Below, piece after piece: positions 42,316 through 50,664 of a stretch of 64,000 nucleotides of DNA. Under the pieces are notes generated by a model. It saw only the letters and a list, made by a program, of their open reading frames with translations. It was not told where the DNA came from and searched no databases. Both the position numbers and the translations under genes were made by a program. How positions within the stretch are numbered: position 1 is the stretch's first letter; each line of letters opens with the position of its first letter. The DNA lies in NCBI RefSeq assembly GCF_001854885.1, contig NZ_MDDV01000024.1:182128-246127 (forward strand), in the 5' to 3' direction. This DNA comes from Ensifer sp. LCM 4579. GTDB lineage: Bacteria; Pseudomonadota; Alphaproteobacteria; Rhizobiales; Rhizobiaceae.

Positions 42316-43725
42316 ATGGGAGAAGCTCAGTCTCTATTCGAAGTTCTGCGCCAGTCGGTAAAGCCGCACGTCGTCGAGGCCTTCGAGCGGCTTGTTCGGG
42401 ATGCGCCGGACCGCAAGCTCTGCCGCATCAACGCGCTCGCCTTTGCAGCGGCCGAGGGCCTCGATGAGGAGGAGACGATTGCGGGTTTCCTGCAGGCCTC
42501 GCGGCTTGGCATCTTTGAGCTTTCCTGGAATGTGCTCTGCCCCGGCTGCGGCGGAGTTCTCGACGCCAATACGACGCTGAGAACGGTGCAGAGCACCGAA
42601 TATACCTGCGCCCTTTGTGCTGCGGGTTACGAGCCGACGCTCGACGAAATGGTCGAGGTCACATTTACGGTAAGTCCGCGGGTGCGCCATATCGAGGCCC
42701 ATAACCCGCACGAATTGCCGGCGACCGAATTCTTCCGGCAGATGTATTGGGGCTCGGGCGTCGACCTGCCGGAGGAGGACTACGAGGAAAAGGTCGACGA
42801 ATTCCTGATCGAGGCCCTCGAACTCCCGCCGGGCGAGAAAGCGGTGATCTCACTGCAGCTTCCGTCGAAGTTCGTCATCGTCTTCGAGCCGGTGACGCAT
42901 GCGGCTCAGTTTCTCGACGTGAGCGGCGAGCCGACGCGGGAGCGCCGAAACCTGTCGCTCGTCTTCGACCGTTCCCACCGACATGCCGAAACGCTGAAGC
43001 TGCAACCGGGTCCGATCCGCATTCAGCTCGAGAACCACGCGGAAGTGCGCACCCTGCCGTCGGTCTGCATAGCCGATGAAGCGCTGCACGCGCTGCTCGG
43101 CAGCCGAAGACCGTTCCTGACCGCAAAACGGCTCCTGTCCAACCAGACGTTCCGCGACATCTACCGCACCGACACGCTCGACGTGGACCAGCGGCTGAAG
43201 ATCACCAGCCTCACCTTCCTCTTTACCGACCTTCGCGGCTCGACCGAACTCTACGAGCGCGTCGGCGATCTTGCGGCCTTCGACCTGGTGCGGGCGCATT
43301 TCCGGGTCCTGAACGAGATCGTCGCGGCCGAGGCCGGCGCCGTCGTCAAGACGATCGGCGACGCGGTGATGGCGACCTTCCCGACGCCGGACCGCGCCGT
43401 CGCCGCGGCGATGCGCATGCGCGACGCGATGCGCGAACTCAACGTCGAGCGCGGCAGCGAGGACCTGCTGTTGAAGATCGGTATCCACGAAGGGCCGTGC
43501 ATTGCAGTCAGCTTGAACGAGCGGCAGGACTATTTCGGCCAGACCGTCAACATCGCCTCACGCGTCCAGCATCTTGCCACCTCGCGCGAGATCTTCGCCA
43601 CCGGCTCGGTACTCGAGGACCCGCGCGCCGCGACCCTGCTTTCAGACCGGGGCCTGAGCCCGATGACGCATAACGTCACGCTGCGCGGCATCACCAACGA
43701 AATCAGCATTTTTGCGATTCCCTAA
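42316..43725 (+). CDS. Class III adenylate/guanylate cyclase
   Basis: 469 residues. C-terminal catalytic domain with TSLTFLFTDLRGSTELYERV (metal-binding Asp), AVVKTIGDAVMATFPTPDRA and DYFGQTVNIASRVQHLATSR. N-terminal half: an uncharacterised domain with a CPGCG...CALC zinc-like pair at about residues 75 and 98 (a DUF5939-like region). A TATAAT at 42302-42307 ends 8 bp before the ATG and there is no ribosome-binding site, so the mRNA is probably leaderless. Signal unknown. Confidence 0.88.
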   Translation: MGEAQSLFEVLRQSVKPHVVEAFERLVRDAPDRKLCRINALAFAAAEGLDEEETIAGFLQASRLGIFELSWNVLCPGCGGVLDANTTLRTVQSTEYTCALCAAGYEPTLDEMVEVTFTVSPRVRHIEAHNPHELPATEFFRQMYWGSGVDLPEEDYEEKVDEFLIEALELPPGEKAVISLQLPSKFVIVFEPVTHAAQFLDVSGEPTRERRNLSLVFDRSHRHAETLKLQPGPIRIQLENHAEVRTLPSVCIADEALHALLGSRRPFLTAKRLLSNQTFRDIYRTDTLDVDQRLKITSLTFLFTDLRGSTELYERVGDLAAFDLVRAHFRVLNEIVAAEAGAVVKTIGDAVMATFPTPDRAVAAAMRMRDAMRELNVERGSEDLLLKIGIHEGPCIAVSLNERQDYFGQTVNIASRVQHLATSREIFATGSVLEDPRAATLLSDRGLSPMTHNVTLRGITNEISIFAIP

Positions 43726-43789
43726 GGCGGCAGACGGGCGGCACTGTAGCTGATTGTTCAAACCTGCAACCGTATCATCACCCCCCTCG

Positions 43790-43892
43790 CGCATCGGCCC
43801 GAAAATCGTACCCGATTTTCGGAAAGCTCGATGCGCAGATTCAAAGAGTTACAGCGACCTTTGCGCGTCTGAAAAGACGCGCGGCGCTGTAA
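43790..43892. repeat. Dispersed palindromic intergenic element, copy A
   Basis: GAAAATCG-N4-CGATTTTC (43801-43820) plus a second hairpin at 43850-43891: TACAGCG...GCGCGTCT-GAAA-AGACGCGC...CGCTGTA. The same modules occur at 45344-45363 and, in the opposite orientation, at 45535-45576 and 50432-50473. Such mosaics are typical of rhizobial genomes (RIME/ABC-like elements). Confidence 0.7.
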
Positions 43893-43983
43893 TATCCGAC
43901 CCGGGAAACATAATCGTTTCTCCCGTGTCGGCATTAGCCGCCGCCGAACGTCCTGGATGAAAGGCGAGCAAGGAGATACGACC

Positions 43984-44643
43984 ATGCGAAAGATCATTGT
44001 TGGCGCATTCACCAGCCTCGACGGAATCATGCAGGCGCCGGGGGGTCCGCATGAGGATCCCGTCGGCGGCTTTGAATATGGCGGCTGGGCCGCCCCCTAT
44101 TTCGACGAGGCGATGGGCCAGGCGGTGGAAGAGATGTTCGCCGAGCCCTTCGATCTTCTCCTGGGCAGGAAGACCTACGACATATTCGCAGCGCACTGGC
44201 CCTATGCGGGCGCCGACGATCCGATCGGTCCCCTGTTCGATCGCATCACCAAATATGTCGCGACGCGCGACCCCAACCGGCAGTTCGACTGGCAGAACAG
44301 CCGGACGCTGGGAGCGGACGTGGTCGGCGCACTCAAAGCGCTGAAAAGCGAGGATGGACCGAACCTGCTGACGCAGGGTTCGACCGATTTCCTGCAGACG
44401 CTCTTTGAGAACGACCTCGTCGACGAGATGTATGTCTCGTTCTTTCCGGTCGTCCTCGGAAGAGGCAAGCGGCTTTTCGGGGCGGGTGCGAAGCCCATGG
44501 CGTTGAACCTCGTCGGCTCCAGGGTTTCCAGGTCGGGCGTAACGGTCAACAAATACGTCCGCGCCGGCGAGGTCGTAACCGGCTCCTTCGAGTTCGAGCA
44601 GCCGACGGAGGCGGAACTGGAGCGGCGACGGAAGCTGACCTGA
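43984..44643 (+). CDS. RibD C-terminal/dihydrofolate reductase-like protein
   Basis: 219 residues. MRKIIVGAFTSLDGIMQAPG, LLGRKTYDIFAAHWPYAGAD and LTQGSTDFLQTLFENDLVDE are typical of the RibD_C superfamily (dihydrofolate-reductase fold, NADPH-dependent) found in many bacteria outside riboflavin operons. It ends in a helical tail (ELERRRKLT). Shine-Dalgarno AAGGAG precedes ATG 43984. Substrate unknown. Confidence 0.9.
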   Translation: MRKIIVGAFTSLDGIMQAPGGPHEDPVGGFEYGGWAAPYFDEAMGQAVEEMFAEPFDLLLGRKTYDIFAAHWPYAGADDPIGPLFDRITKYVATRDPNRQFDWQNSRTLGADVVGALKALKSEDGPNLLTQGSTDFLQTLFENDLVDEMYVSFFPVVLGRGKRLFGAGAKPMALNLVGSRVSRSGVTVNKYVRAGEVVTGSFEFEQPTEAELERRRKLT

Positions 44644-44738
44644 GCGGCGACAGATTTCCCTTCCGATCATGCGAATACCCGCGATTAGCCACGATTTATC
44701 GCGTATAATGGGCGTTCAGCTTACAAATGGAGGGTATG

Positions 44739-45158
44739 ATGAGAACCGAAGAAGCCATGCATCCCGGCGTTCGTTGGATCGGGCCGGACACGGACTTGCG
44801 TACCATCGCGCGCATCATGAAGGAGGAGGATATCGGCGCATTGCCCGTCGGCGAAAACGATCGCCTGATCGGCATGGTGACGGATCGCGACGTAACGCTG
44901 CGCGCCCTTGCCAATGGCCATGACGTCTCTTCGCTTACCGCCCGCGACGTCATGACGAACGAGATCGTCTATTGCCGCACCAATGAATCCATCGAAGACG
45001 CCATTCACCTGATGGAGTCGAAGAAGATTCGCCGCCTTCCGGTCATCAATGACGACAAGCGCATGGTCGGGATGTTGTCGCTGGGCGATGTTTCCCATTG
45101 CACCAGCCAGGAACTGGCCGGCGAACTGGTCAAGGCCGTCAGCAGCCATCACGCTTGA
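44739..45158 (+). CDS. CBS-domain protein
   Basis: 139 residues, two CBS repeats: VRWIGPDTDLRTIARIMKEE with GALPVGENDRLIGMVTDRDV, then VYCRTNESIEDAIHLMESKK with RRLPVINDDKRMVGMLSLGD. Such stand-alone pairs bind adenosyl nucleotides or regulate partners. GGAGGG at 44729-44734 supports ATG 44739 (or 44736). TATAAT at 44704-44709 is a possible -10 box. Confidence 0.9.
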   Translation: MRTEEAMHPGVRWIGPDTDLRTIARIMKEEDIGALPVGENDRLIGMVTDRDVTLRALANGHDVSSLTARDVMTNEIVYCRTNESIEDAIHLMESKKIRRLPVINDDKRMVGMLSLGDVSHCTSQELAGELVKAVSSHHA

Positions 45159-45204
45159 ACGCCTTTGCATTCGGCCGGCTACAGCATTTGGCTGCGTGTC
45201 TTTG

Positions 45205-45229
45205 CCCTTAAATCGAAGTCGATTTAGGG
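45205..45229. repeat. Short dyad related to the dispersed repeat
   Basis: CCCTTAAATCGA...TCGATTTAGGG is an inverted repeat around AAGT. Similar AATCGA-GG-TCGATT modules form the centre of copies at 45609-45622 and near 50507-50520. Confidence 0.5.
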
Positions 45230-45343
45230 AGATAGGCGTGCCGGAAAGAATGGTTGGCGCGGGTCACCCGCGCCGGCCGTTGCGTATTCGCTCCCCCACT
45301 CGCAACCGTCAACACCGACAGTCGCAACGCGGTCATCGGCCCT

Positions 45344-45363
45344 GAAAATCGGATCCGATTTTC
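45344..45363. repeat. GAAAATCG palindrome module
   Basis: GAAAATCGGATCCGATTTTC is a perfect 20-bp palindrome, the same module as at 43801-43820. It lies within the repeat-rich 45159-45669 gap, which holds no gene I can support. Confidence 0.6.
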
Positions 45364-45534
45364 GGGGCCGATTCGCTCGATCGAACGCTGCCGCAGAACC
45401 GCGCTGCGCGCGATGTCTTTTCCGCTGCAGATCCTTGATGCTCTTTCTTCAGCCGCGGCAGGAATACTGCGCCCGACCGGTCGGGCCCCCTTGATCGGGC
45501 GATTATCCGCGGTCTATGGCTTTGGCCGCGTCGC

Positions 45535-45637
45535 TACAGCGCCGCGCGTCTGATCAGACGCGCAAAGGTCGCTGTAGCACTTTGAATCGCTGCATGTCTT
45601 TGTCCATGAATCGAGGTCGATTAACGGAGACATGCAG
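45535..45637. repeat. Dispersed palindromic element, copy B
   Basis: Two hairpins in tandem. The first, 45535-45576: TACAGCGCCGCGCGTCTGAT, then AGACGCGC and TCGCTGTA. The second, 45590-45637: CTGCATGTCT and AGACATGCAG with an inner AATCGA-GG-TCGATT dyad. Copy C at 50432-50534 is nearly identical over about 103 bp. Confidence 0.75.
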
Positions 45638-45669
45638 TAGAGAGTTCACGCAACGGAGAGGGGCACGCC

Positions 45670-46305
45670 ATGGAAATCTTCACGTCCGCCGGTTTGCTGG
45701 CGCTGCTGCAGGTCATCGTCATCGACCTCGTGCTTGCCGGCGACAATGCGGTGGTGATCGGACTTGCGGCCGCCGGCCTTCCGTCGGATCAGCGCAAGAA
45801 AGCGATACTGGTCGGCATACTGGCCGCCACGGCCCTTCGGATCGTCCTTGCGACATTTACCGTTCAGCTTCTCGCAATCATCGGGCTCCTCCTCGCCGGC
45901 GGTCTGCTTCTGCTTTGGGTCTGCTGGAAGATGTGGCGGGAGATCCGCTCCGGCGGCCACGGCGACGTACAAGGCCTGGATAGCGCAACCGCGCCGCGGA
46001 AGACCTTCGTCCAGGCAGCGACCCAGATCGTGGTTGCCGATGTCTCCATGTCGCTCGACAACGTCCTCGCCGTAGCGGGTGCTGCGCGCGAGCACACGAC
46101 GATCCTCGTTTTCGGCCTGATGCTTTCGATTGGCATGATGGGCGTTGCTGCGAACATCATAGCGAAATTGCTCAGCCGTCATCACTGGATTGCCTATGTC
46201 GGCCTGGTGATCATCCTCTATGTGGCGCTCGACATGATCTACCGGGGTTCGCTCGAGGTCTGGCCCCATCTGATGCCGGCCGCTGAGGCGCTGGTCGCCG
46301 GTTGA
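45670..46305 (+). CDS. TerC-family integral membrane protein
   Basis: 211 residues, about six or seven helices. Starts LLALLQVIVIDLVLAGDNAV (the D-x-x-L-x-x-D-N motif of TerC) and repeats the motif in QIVVADVSMSLDNVLAVAGA. Such acidic intramembrane motifs bind or move metal ions (manganese or calcium). It begins 33 bp after the repeat copy B and ends 39 bp before the convergent MscS-like gene. Confidence 0.92.
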   Translation: MEIFTSAGLLALLQVIVIDLVLAGDNAVVIGLAAAGLPSDQRKKAILVGILAATALRIVLATFTVQLLAIIGLLLAGGLLLLWVCWKMWREIRSGGHGDVQGLDSATAPRKTFVQAATQIVVADVSMSLDNVLAVAGAAREHTTILVFGLMLSIGMMGVAANIIAKLLSRHHWIAYVGLVIILYVALDMIYRGSLEVWPHLMPAAEALVAG

Positions 46306-46344
46306 TCGAGCGCCGCGTCCGAGCAGATCGGTCGACATTGCCTA

Positions 46345-48936
46345 TCAGCGCTTTGTCGGGCGCGCTGCCGCGGGCATGTCCTCTTCGTCGGATGGCAGCT
46401 TCGCCGCAACGCGTTTCGCACGCGTCTTGGAGAAGCCTTCGTCTTCCAAGGCCTTTTCCAGAGCCGCCTTCTGGTCGTCGTCACCTTCGACATGGATATT
46501 GAGATTGCGCTGGGGAAAGGGAATCTCGATTCCCTCCTCTCGGAAGCGCTCGAAGATCGCAACGCGCAGGTCGTTGCGCACGCCCACGCCGTTCAAGAGA
46601 TCGGCCAGATGCACCCGCAATTCGAAATCCAATGAGAAATCGCCGAAATTCAGGAAGGCGACCGCCGGCTCCGGATTCTTCAGGACCATCGGATGCTGCC
46701 CGGCGATCTCGAGCAAAATCTGCATGACACGGCGGGGATCGCTGTCGTAGCTCACACCGACCGCCACCTCCGCCCGCCCGACGCGGTTGCGATGCGTCCA
46801 GTTGCCGACGGACGCGTTGATCAGTTCCGAATTCGGCACGATGATCGATTGCTGCTGGAAGGTCTCGATCTCCGTTGCGCGGACGGAAATGCGCCGCACG
46901 AAGCCTTCCGTGGTGCCGCTGACGATCCAGTCACCCACCTTGAAGGGTCTTTCGACCAGCAGGATCAGGCCCGAGACGAAGTTGGAGACGACGTTCTGCA
47001 GACCGAAGCCAACGCCGAGCGAGAGCGCACCGGCGACCAGCGCGAGGCTGGAGAGGTCGAAACCCGCTGCCGAAACGGCAATGAGGGCCGCAGCGCCGAC
47101 GCCGACATAACCGATGCCGGTCCGGATCGAGTTGCGTACACCGGCATCGACGCGGCTCCGCGCCATCACGTTCCTGTCGATCCAGCCCTGCATCCAGCGC
47201 GTCGCGGCGTAGCCGAGCGCAAAGAACAGGAGCCCGGCGAGAATGCCGACCAGCGAGATGGTGATGGTGCCGATTCGGATCTCGGTCAGGAGGCGATACG
47301 CCCAGGATTCGATATCGGCGATCTGGAAGCCCCATTGGAGCAAGATGAGCGGGATGAAGAACAGCACGACCAGCGCATAGATGCCGAGCCCCGCCGCAAG
47401 TCCGATCTGATCGAGCGCCACCGATTCGAGGTTGAACCGCCGCTCAAGGTAGCGGCCGACGATCGTCTCCGCAAAGGCGCCTTGCTTGGCAACCGACTTT
47501 CCGGTGAGAAACCCGATATACATCATGACCACGATGGCGCCGGTGATGATGATCTGGGTGGCGACGAAGCGCGCCATGCCGACATAGCCGGCAAGCGCGA
47601 TCGCGACCAGCGCCGCGCCCATTGCCAGAAGCGATGCGGATATGATGCGCGGCCACGGGCGACCCGGCGCGTCGAAGGGGTCGTCGCGCCGGAGGACCGG
47701 CCGAATCCCGGCCATCGACATCAGGATGAGCCCGATGATGATCGACGCGACGAAGCTCTTAGCAACCGTCAATATCACGGGCGAACCAAGCGCTTCGCTG
47801 ATGCTTCCGAGCAGATAGTCGAGGCCGTTGACGAGCGCCATCGCGAAGATCGGCACCATCAGCACCTTGGCACCACGGTCCGACACCCGCACGAGCCGCC
47901 AGTCCGAGTGCGTTGGCGACAGGACGGACCTGGCAAGGCTCGTCACGAAGAACAGCGCGACGCCCATGCCGAGCGTGACGGCGATGATCGGCGCGATATC
48001 GGGCCTGAGCACATTGAAGCTGTCGAGGAAGAAATAGCTCGAGGCGGCGAAGGCCGTCAGCGCCATGGTGGGAATCATCGTCGACCAGAATGCCCGCGAC
48101 AATTGCCGGAAATAGGTGGGCTCCTCGTCGTGACGCTGGAGAAAAGGAGCAAACAGCCGGTATCCCCCGGCCAGGAAGATCAGCGCCGCACAGAGCGACA
48201 GGAATATCGCGCTGAGGAAGGGCAGGCGCTTGTAGTTCCAGGCAAAGGTCAACCAACTGCTGACGCTGCGCCACAAGGCGGCGGCTTCGGCCGCCGTCGC
48301 CGTAAACGCCTCGCTCAGCATCTCCGCCGAAACGTCGGTATGCCTCAGCAGCGTAGTGGAGAACAATGCGCGGCGTGTCGCGGTGATCGTGCCGGCGAGC
48401 CGTCGCGCCTCGCCGGCAAGGCTCTCCGCCCGGGCCGCGATCGCATTGATCGCCGCCCGTTCAGCAAGCAGGCGCTGTCGCTCCTGCGTCACGATTGCCG
48501 CCTCCGGCGGCTGGTCCTTGCCGGGCGGTTCGCCAAGCTCTTCCAGGCGCGCCTTGATCTCGTCCAGCCGTGGCCGGGTGGCTGCGGCGGCCGAAGCGAT
48601 CTCCTTGGCAAGAGCATCGGCCTGTACCTTCAGTTCGGCAAGGCGCGTGTCGTCGTCCTTTGCATTGGCAACGCGCTCCCCCAGTTGCTTGAGATCGCGC
48701 TCGGCTTTGGCCAGCTGCGTTTCCGCCTGCTGCAGCACCGGCGATACGGCAGCTCCGGCGACCGCTTCGCCCTGCGGCGCCGGTTGTCCCGACCGGGCAG
48801 CTGCCGGGGCGGGTGATTGTTGAGCGGGCTCGCTCTGCTCCGCGGGCCGAGCGGCGTCCTGGGCCGTCGCCGGCGCGCCGCCGGCGAGCGCAACCAAAGC
48901 AAACAAGAAGGCGGTCAAATGTGCTGCCGAACGCAA
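46345..48936 (-). CDS. MscS-family mechanosensitive channel with DUF3772 N-terminus
   Basis: About 863 residues. The TTG at 48936 with GAAGGA upstream starts a Sec signal (LTAFLFALVALAGGAPATAQ). A periplasmic coiled coil (about 60-200, DUF3772-like) follows, then about ten helices. The MscS pore and beta domain come near residues 640-760 (ALVAGALSLGVGFGLQNVVS, VSNFVSGLILLVERPFKVGD, then IIVPNSELINASVGNW). The end is Lys/Arg-rich. It releases solutes on hypo-osmotic shock. It is of the large MscK/DUF3772 type. Confidence 0.88.
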   Translation of the reverse strand: MRSAAHLTAFLFALVALAGGAPATAQDAARPAEQSEPAQQSPAPAAARSGQPAPQGEAVAGAAVSPVLQQAETQLAKAERDLKQLGERVANAKDDDTRLAELKVQADALAKEIASAAAATRPRLDEIKARLEELGEPPGKDQPPEAAIVTQERQRLLAERAAINAIAARAESLAGEARRLAGTITATRRALFSTTLLRHTDVSAEMLSEAFTATAAEAAALWRSVSSWLTFAWNYKRLPFLSAIFLSLCAALIFLAGGYRLFAPFLQRHDEEPTYFRQLSRAFWSTMIPTMALTAFAASSYFFLDSFNVLRPDIAPIIAVTLGMGVALFFVTSLARSVLSPTHSDWRLVRVSDRGAKVLMVPIFAMALVNGLDYLLGSISEALGSPVILTVAKSFVASIIIGLILMSMAGIRPVLRRDDPFDAPGRPWPRIISASLLAMGAALVAIALAGYVGMARFVATQIIITGAIVVMMYIGFLTGKSVAKQGAFAETIVGRYLERRFNLESVALDQIGLAAGLGIYALVVLFFIPLILLQWGFQIADIESWAYRLLTEIRIGTITISLVGILAGLLFFALGYAATRWMQGWIDRNVMARSRVDAGVRNSIRTGIGYVGVGAAALIAVSAAGFDLSSLALVAGALSLGVGFGLQNVVSNFVSGLILLVERPFKVGDWIVSGTTEGFVRRISVRATEIETFQQQSIIVPNSELINASVGNWTHRNRVGRAEVAVGVSYDSDPRRVMQILLEIAGQHPMVLKNPEPAVAFLNFGDFSLDFELRVHLADLLNGVGVRNDLRVAIFERFREEGIEIPFPQRNLNIHVEGDDDQKAALEKALEDEGFSKTRAKRVAAKLPSDEEDMPAAARPTKR

Positions 48937-49082
48937 GTCAATATCCTTCGCAATCCGTCTGTCGCCGATGGCGTCGCCAAAGCGATCGCCATCATCGTCC
49001 GATCTGCATACGCAACACGGCGAAAAGATGCAAAACGGCATCTTTTCCGACCTGCCCGTCAATGACAGCGCCGTGCGTCTCT

Positions 49083-49643
49083 TCAGAAACCCGCGCCGGG
49101 CTGGGCCAGATAGGCCTCCTCCGCCGGAGTAGACCGGCGCCCGACGATGCCGTTGCGATGGGGAAAGCGGCCGAACCGCTCGATGACCTCGCGATGCCGG
49201 ATCGCATAATCGAGATAGTTTGGCTCGCCGAGATCGGTGAAGAGCTTCACCGACATCGTCTGATCGGCGAGGTTCTCGGAATGCTCGAACGGCATGTAGA
49301 AGAAGGCGCGCCATTCCGGCGACACCGCCATGTCGGCGCTGGCGCCGATGGCAAGCTGCGCCTCGCGCAGGGCGAGTCCGTCGGTCGCAAACGCCAGCGG
49401 CGATCCGCGATACATGTTGCGCGGGAGCTGATCGAAAAGAATGATCGCGGCGAGCCAGTTGCGCGGGCTCGCCCTCCAGACGTCGTCGACATGCCTTGAG
49501 AGCGCCAGATGCGCATCCCGGAAGCGCTGCACGCACTCGCGATCGAGTTTGGCGCTCGGCGTGAACCAGTGCTCGTAGGAAAGCTCCCCGAACCAGAAAC
49601 GCAACACGTCTTCCGGTGTGCAATTGGTGCGTTGGTCAGTCAT
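49083..49643 (-). CDS. DUF924-family protein
   Basis: 186 residues. CTPEDVLRFWFGELSYEHWF at the N-terminus and AIILFDQLPRNMYRGSPLAF, with the helical repeat EWRAFFYMPFEHSENLADQT, are the conserved DUF924 core (a TPR-like helical fold). Ends TPAEEAYLAQPGAGF. Unknown function. It lies 146 bp upstream of the MscS gene on the same strand. Confidence 0.87.
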   Translation of the reverse strand: MTDQRTNCTPEDVLRFWFGELSYEHWFTPSAKLDRECVQRFRDAHLALSRHVDDVWRASPRNWLAAIILFDQLPRNMYRGSPLAFATDGLALREAQLAIGASADMAVSPEWRAFFYMPFEHSENLADQTMSVKLFTDLGEPNYLDYAIRHREVIERFGRFPHRNGIVGRRSTPAEEAYLAQPGAGF

Positions 49644-49727
49644 TCCGGCCCCTCTCCTTCAGACGGTCGCAAGGGGTCAGATAGGCGATCGACCGCACGA
49701 TTTCCAGCCGGCCATCGGCCGCCTCCA

Positions 49728-50126
49728 TCACTGGAAATGCCCGGCAAGCGCTTCGGAGACGATCAGCGCCGCCGGAACGCGGGCGAGATTGCCGCCGCCG
49801 GCGGGGCTCGGCCCGCCGTCCACACCGCCATCCGCATGGGCGACGGCGAAGTCGACGAGATCGTCGATATTCTCTTCGGCCGCGACATCGCCGAAGAGAT
49901 AGGTCGCCCTGCCCGACGCCCGGAAGGCAATGGTGCAGGGACGGGTGCAGGCGGCCATGCAGACCGTCCCGGCAATCGCGAAATCATCGGCGAGCGGCTT
50001 GCCGAGCGCCGAAATGCTGCCGTTGAGCATGGCAAGCAACCGGGCACCCGGCAGGCAGGGCCCGCCTGTGAAGTGGCACTCGGTCGAAAGCGTTATCTTG
50101 TGCGCTGATTGATGCGAATTGGCCAT
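49728..50126 (-). CDS. DUF1636 metal-binding protein under B12 riboswitch control
   Basis: 132 residues. TECHFTGGPCLPGARLLAML and TVCMAACTRPCTIAFRASGR carry clusters of cysteines (C-x5-C, C-x3-C-x3-C), a DUF1636 pattern of ferredoxin-like small metal proteins found in cobalamin gene regions. The gene is preceded by a cobalamin riboswitch (50262-50432), so it is repressed by B12 or used in cobalt/B12 supply. The corrinoid system elsewhere in this window needs B12. The ATG is at 50126. Confidence 0.8.
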   Translation of the reverse strand: MANSHQSAHKITLSTECHFTGGPCLPGARLLAMLNGSISALGKPLADDFAIAGTVCMAACTRPCTIAFRASGRATYLFGDVAAEENIDDLVDFAVAHADGGVDGGPSPAGGGNLARVPAALIVSEALAGHFQ

Positions 50127-50261
50127 GGCTGTTCTCCGCCGGCCCCTGCCAGCTTTGCAAGGGGGGCCGCAGAGAATGGCGAAACTCGAAACCGACGATT
50201 GACGCCGGACAGAAGCCACTTCTTTTCCATCGGAACACCCCGTCCGTTGTGGTTGATCGGT

Positions 50262-50432
50262 TCGATGGCAGGTCTCCTGGCTCGCGGGTCGCGGCGCATC
50301 TACGTCTTCCCGGCCTCCACGGCCAGTGACATGTTGTGGATGCGCTTTCCGCTCACAGTTGCGGGGGCAGCCACGGCATCGGCCCCTTTCGGGCATCCTC
50401 ACCGCGTTCCCTTTTCAGCCGCTGCCGGATCT
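50262..50432 (-). promoter_or_regulatory. Cobalamin riboswitch
   Basis: On the minus strand the leader of the DUF1636 gene has the conserved B12-box AGCCAGGAGACCTGCC (50267-50282), upstream GCTGCCCCCGCAACTGTGAG, GCGGTGAGGATGCCC and the GGGAAGACG segment, in the order expected of AdoCbl riboswitches. The B12 box lies about 140 bases before the ATG. It should turn expression off when adenosylcobalamin is abundant. Confidence 0.9.
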
Positions 50433-50534
50433 ACAGCGCCGCGCGTCTTATCAGACGCGCAAAGGTCGCTGTAGCAATTTGAATTGCTGCATGTCTTTGT
50501 CCTTTAATCGAGGTCGATCAAAGGAGACATGCAG
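50432..50534. repeat. Dispersed palindromic element, copy C
   Basis: Nearly identical to copy B (45535-45637): TACAGC...GCTGTA at 50432-50473 and CTGCATGTCT/AGACATGCAG at 50487-50534. It abuts the 5' end of the riboswitch, so it may act as a boundary or as part of the leader. Confidence 0.75.
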
Positions 50535-50664
50535 TGGGGCAGCAGCACCATCACGCCCTTGGTTGCACGAGTCTCGGCTCGATGCAATGGGGTCGGGACA
50601 AAGATCGACAGTGCCGTCCGTCCTTCTTCGCTGCTCTTCCGCGATCAGGGCGAAGACCGGCTCG

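Noticed and set aside
46693..48816. A 707-codon + strand open frame antisense to the MscS-like gene
   Set aside because: The translation is charge-rich with no recognisable motif, and the MscS motifs on the other strand are unambiguous.
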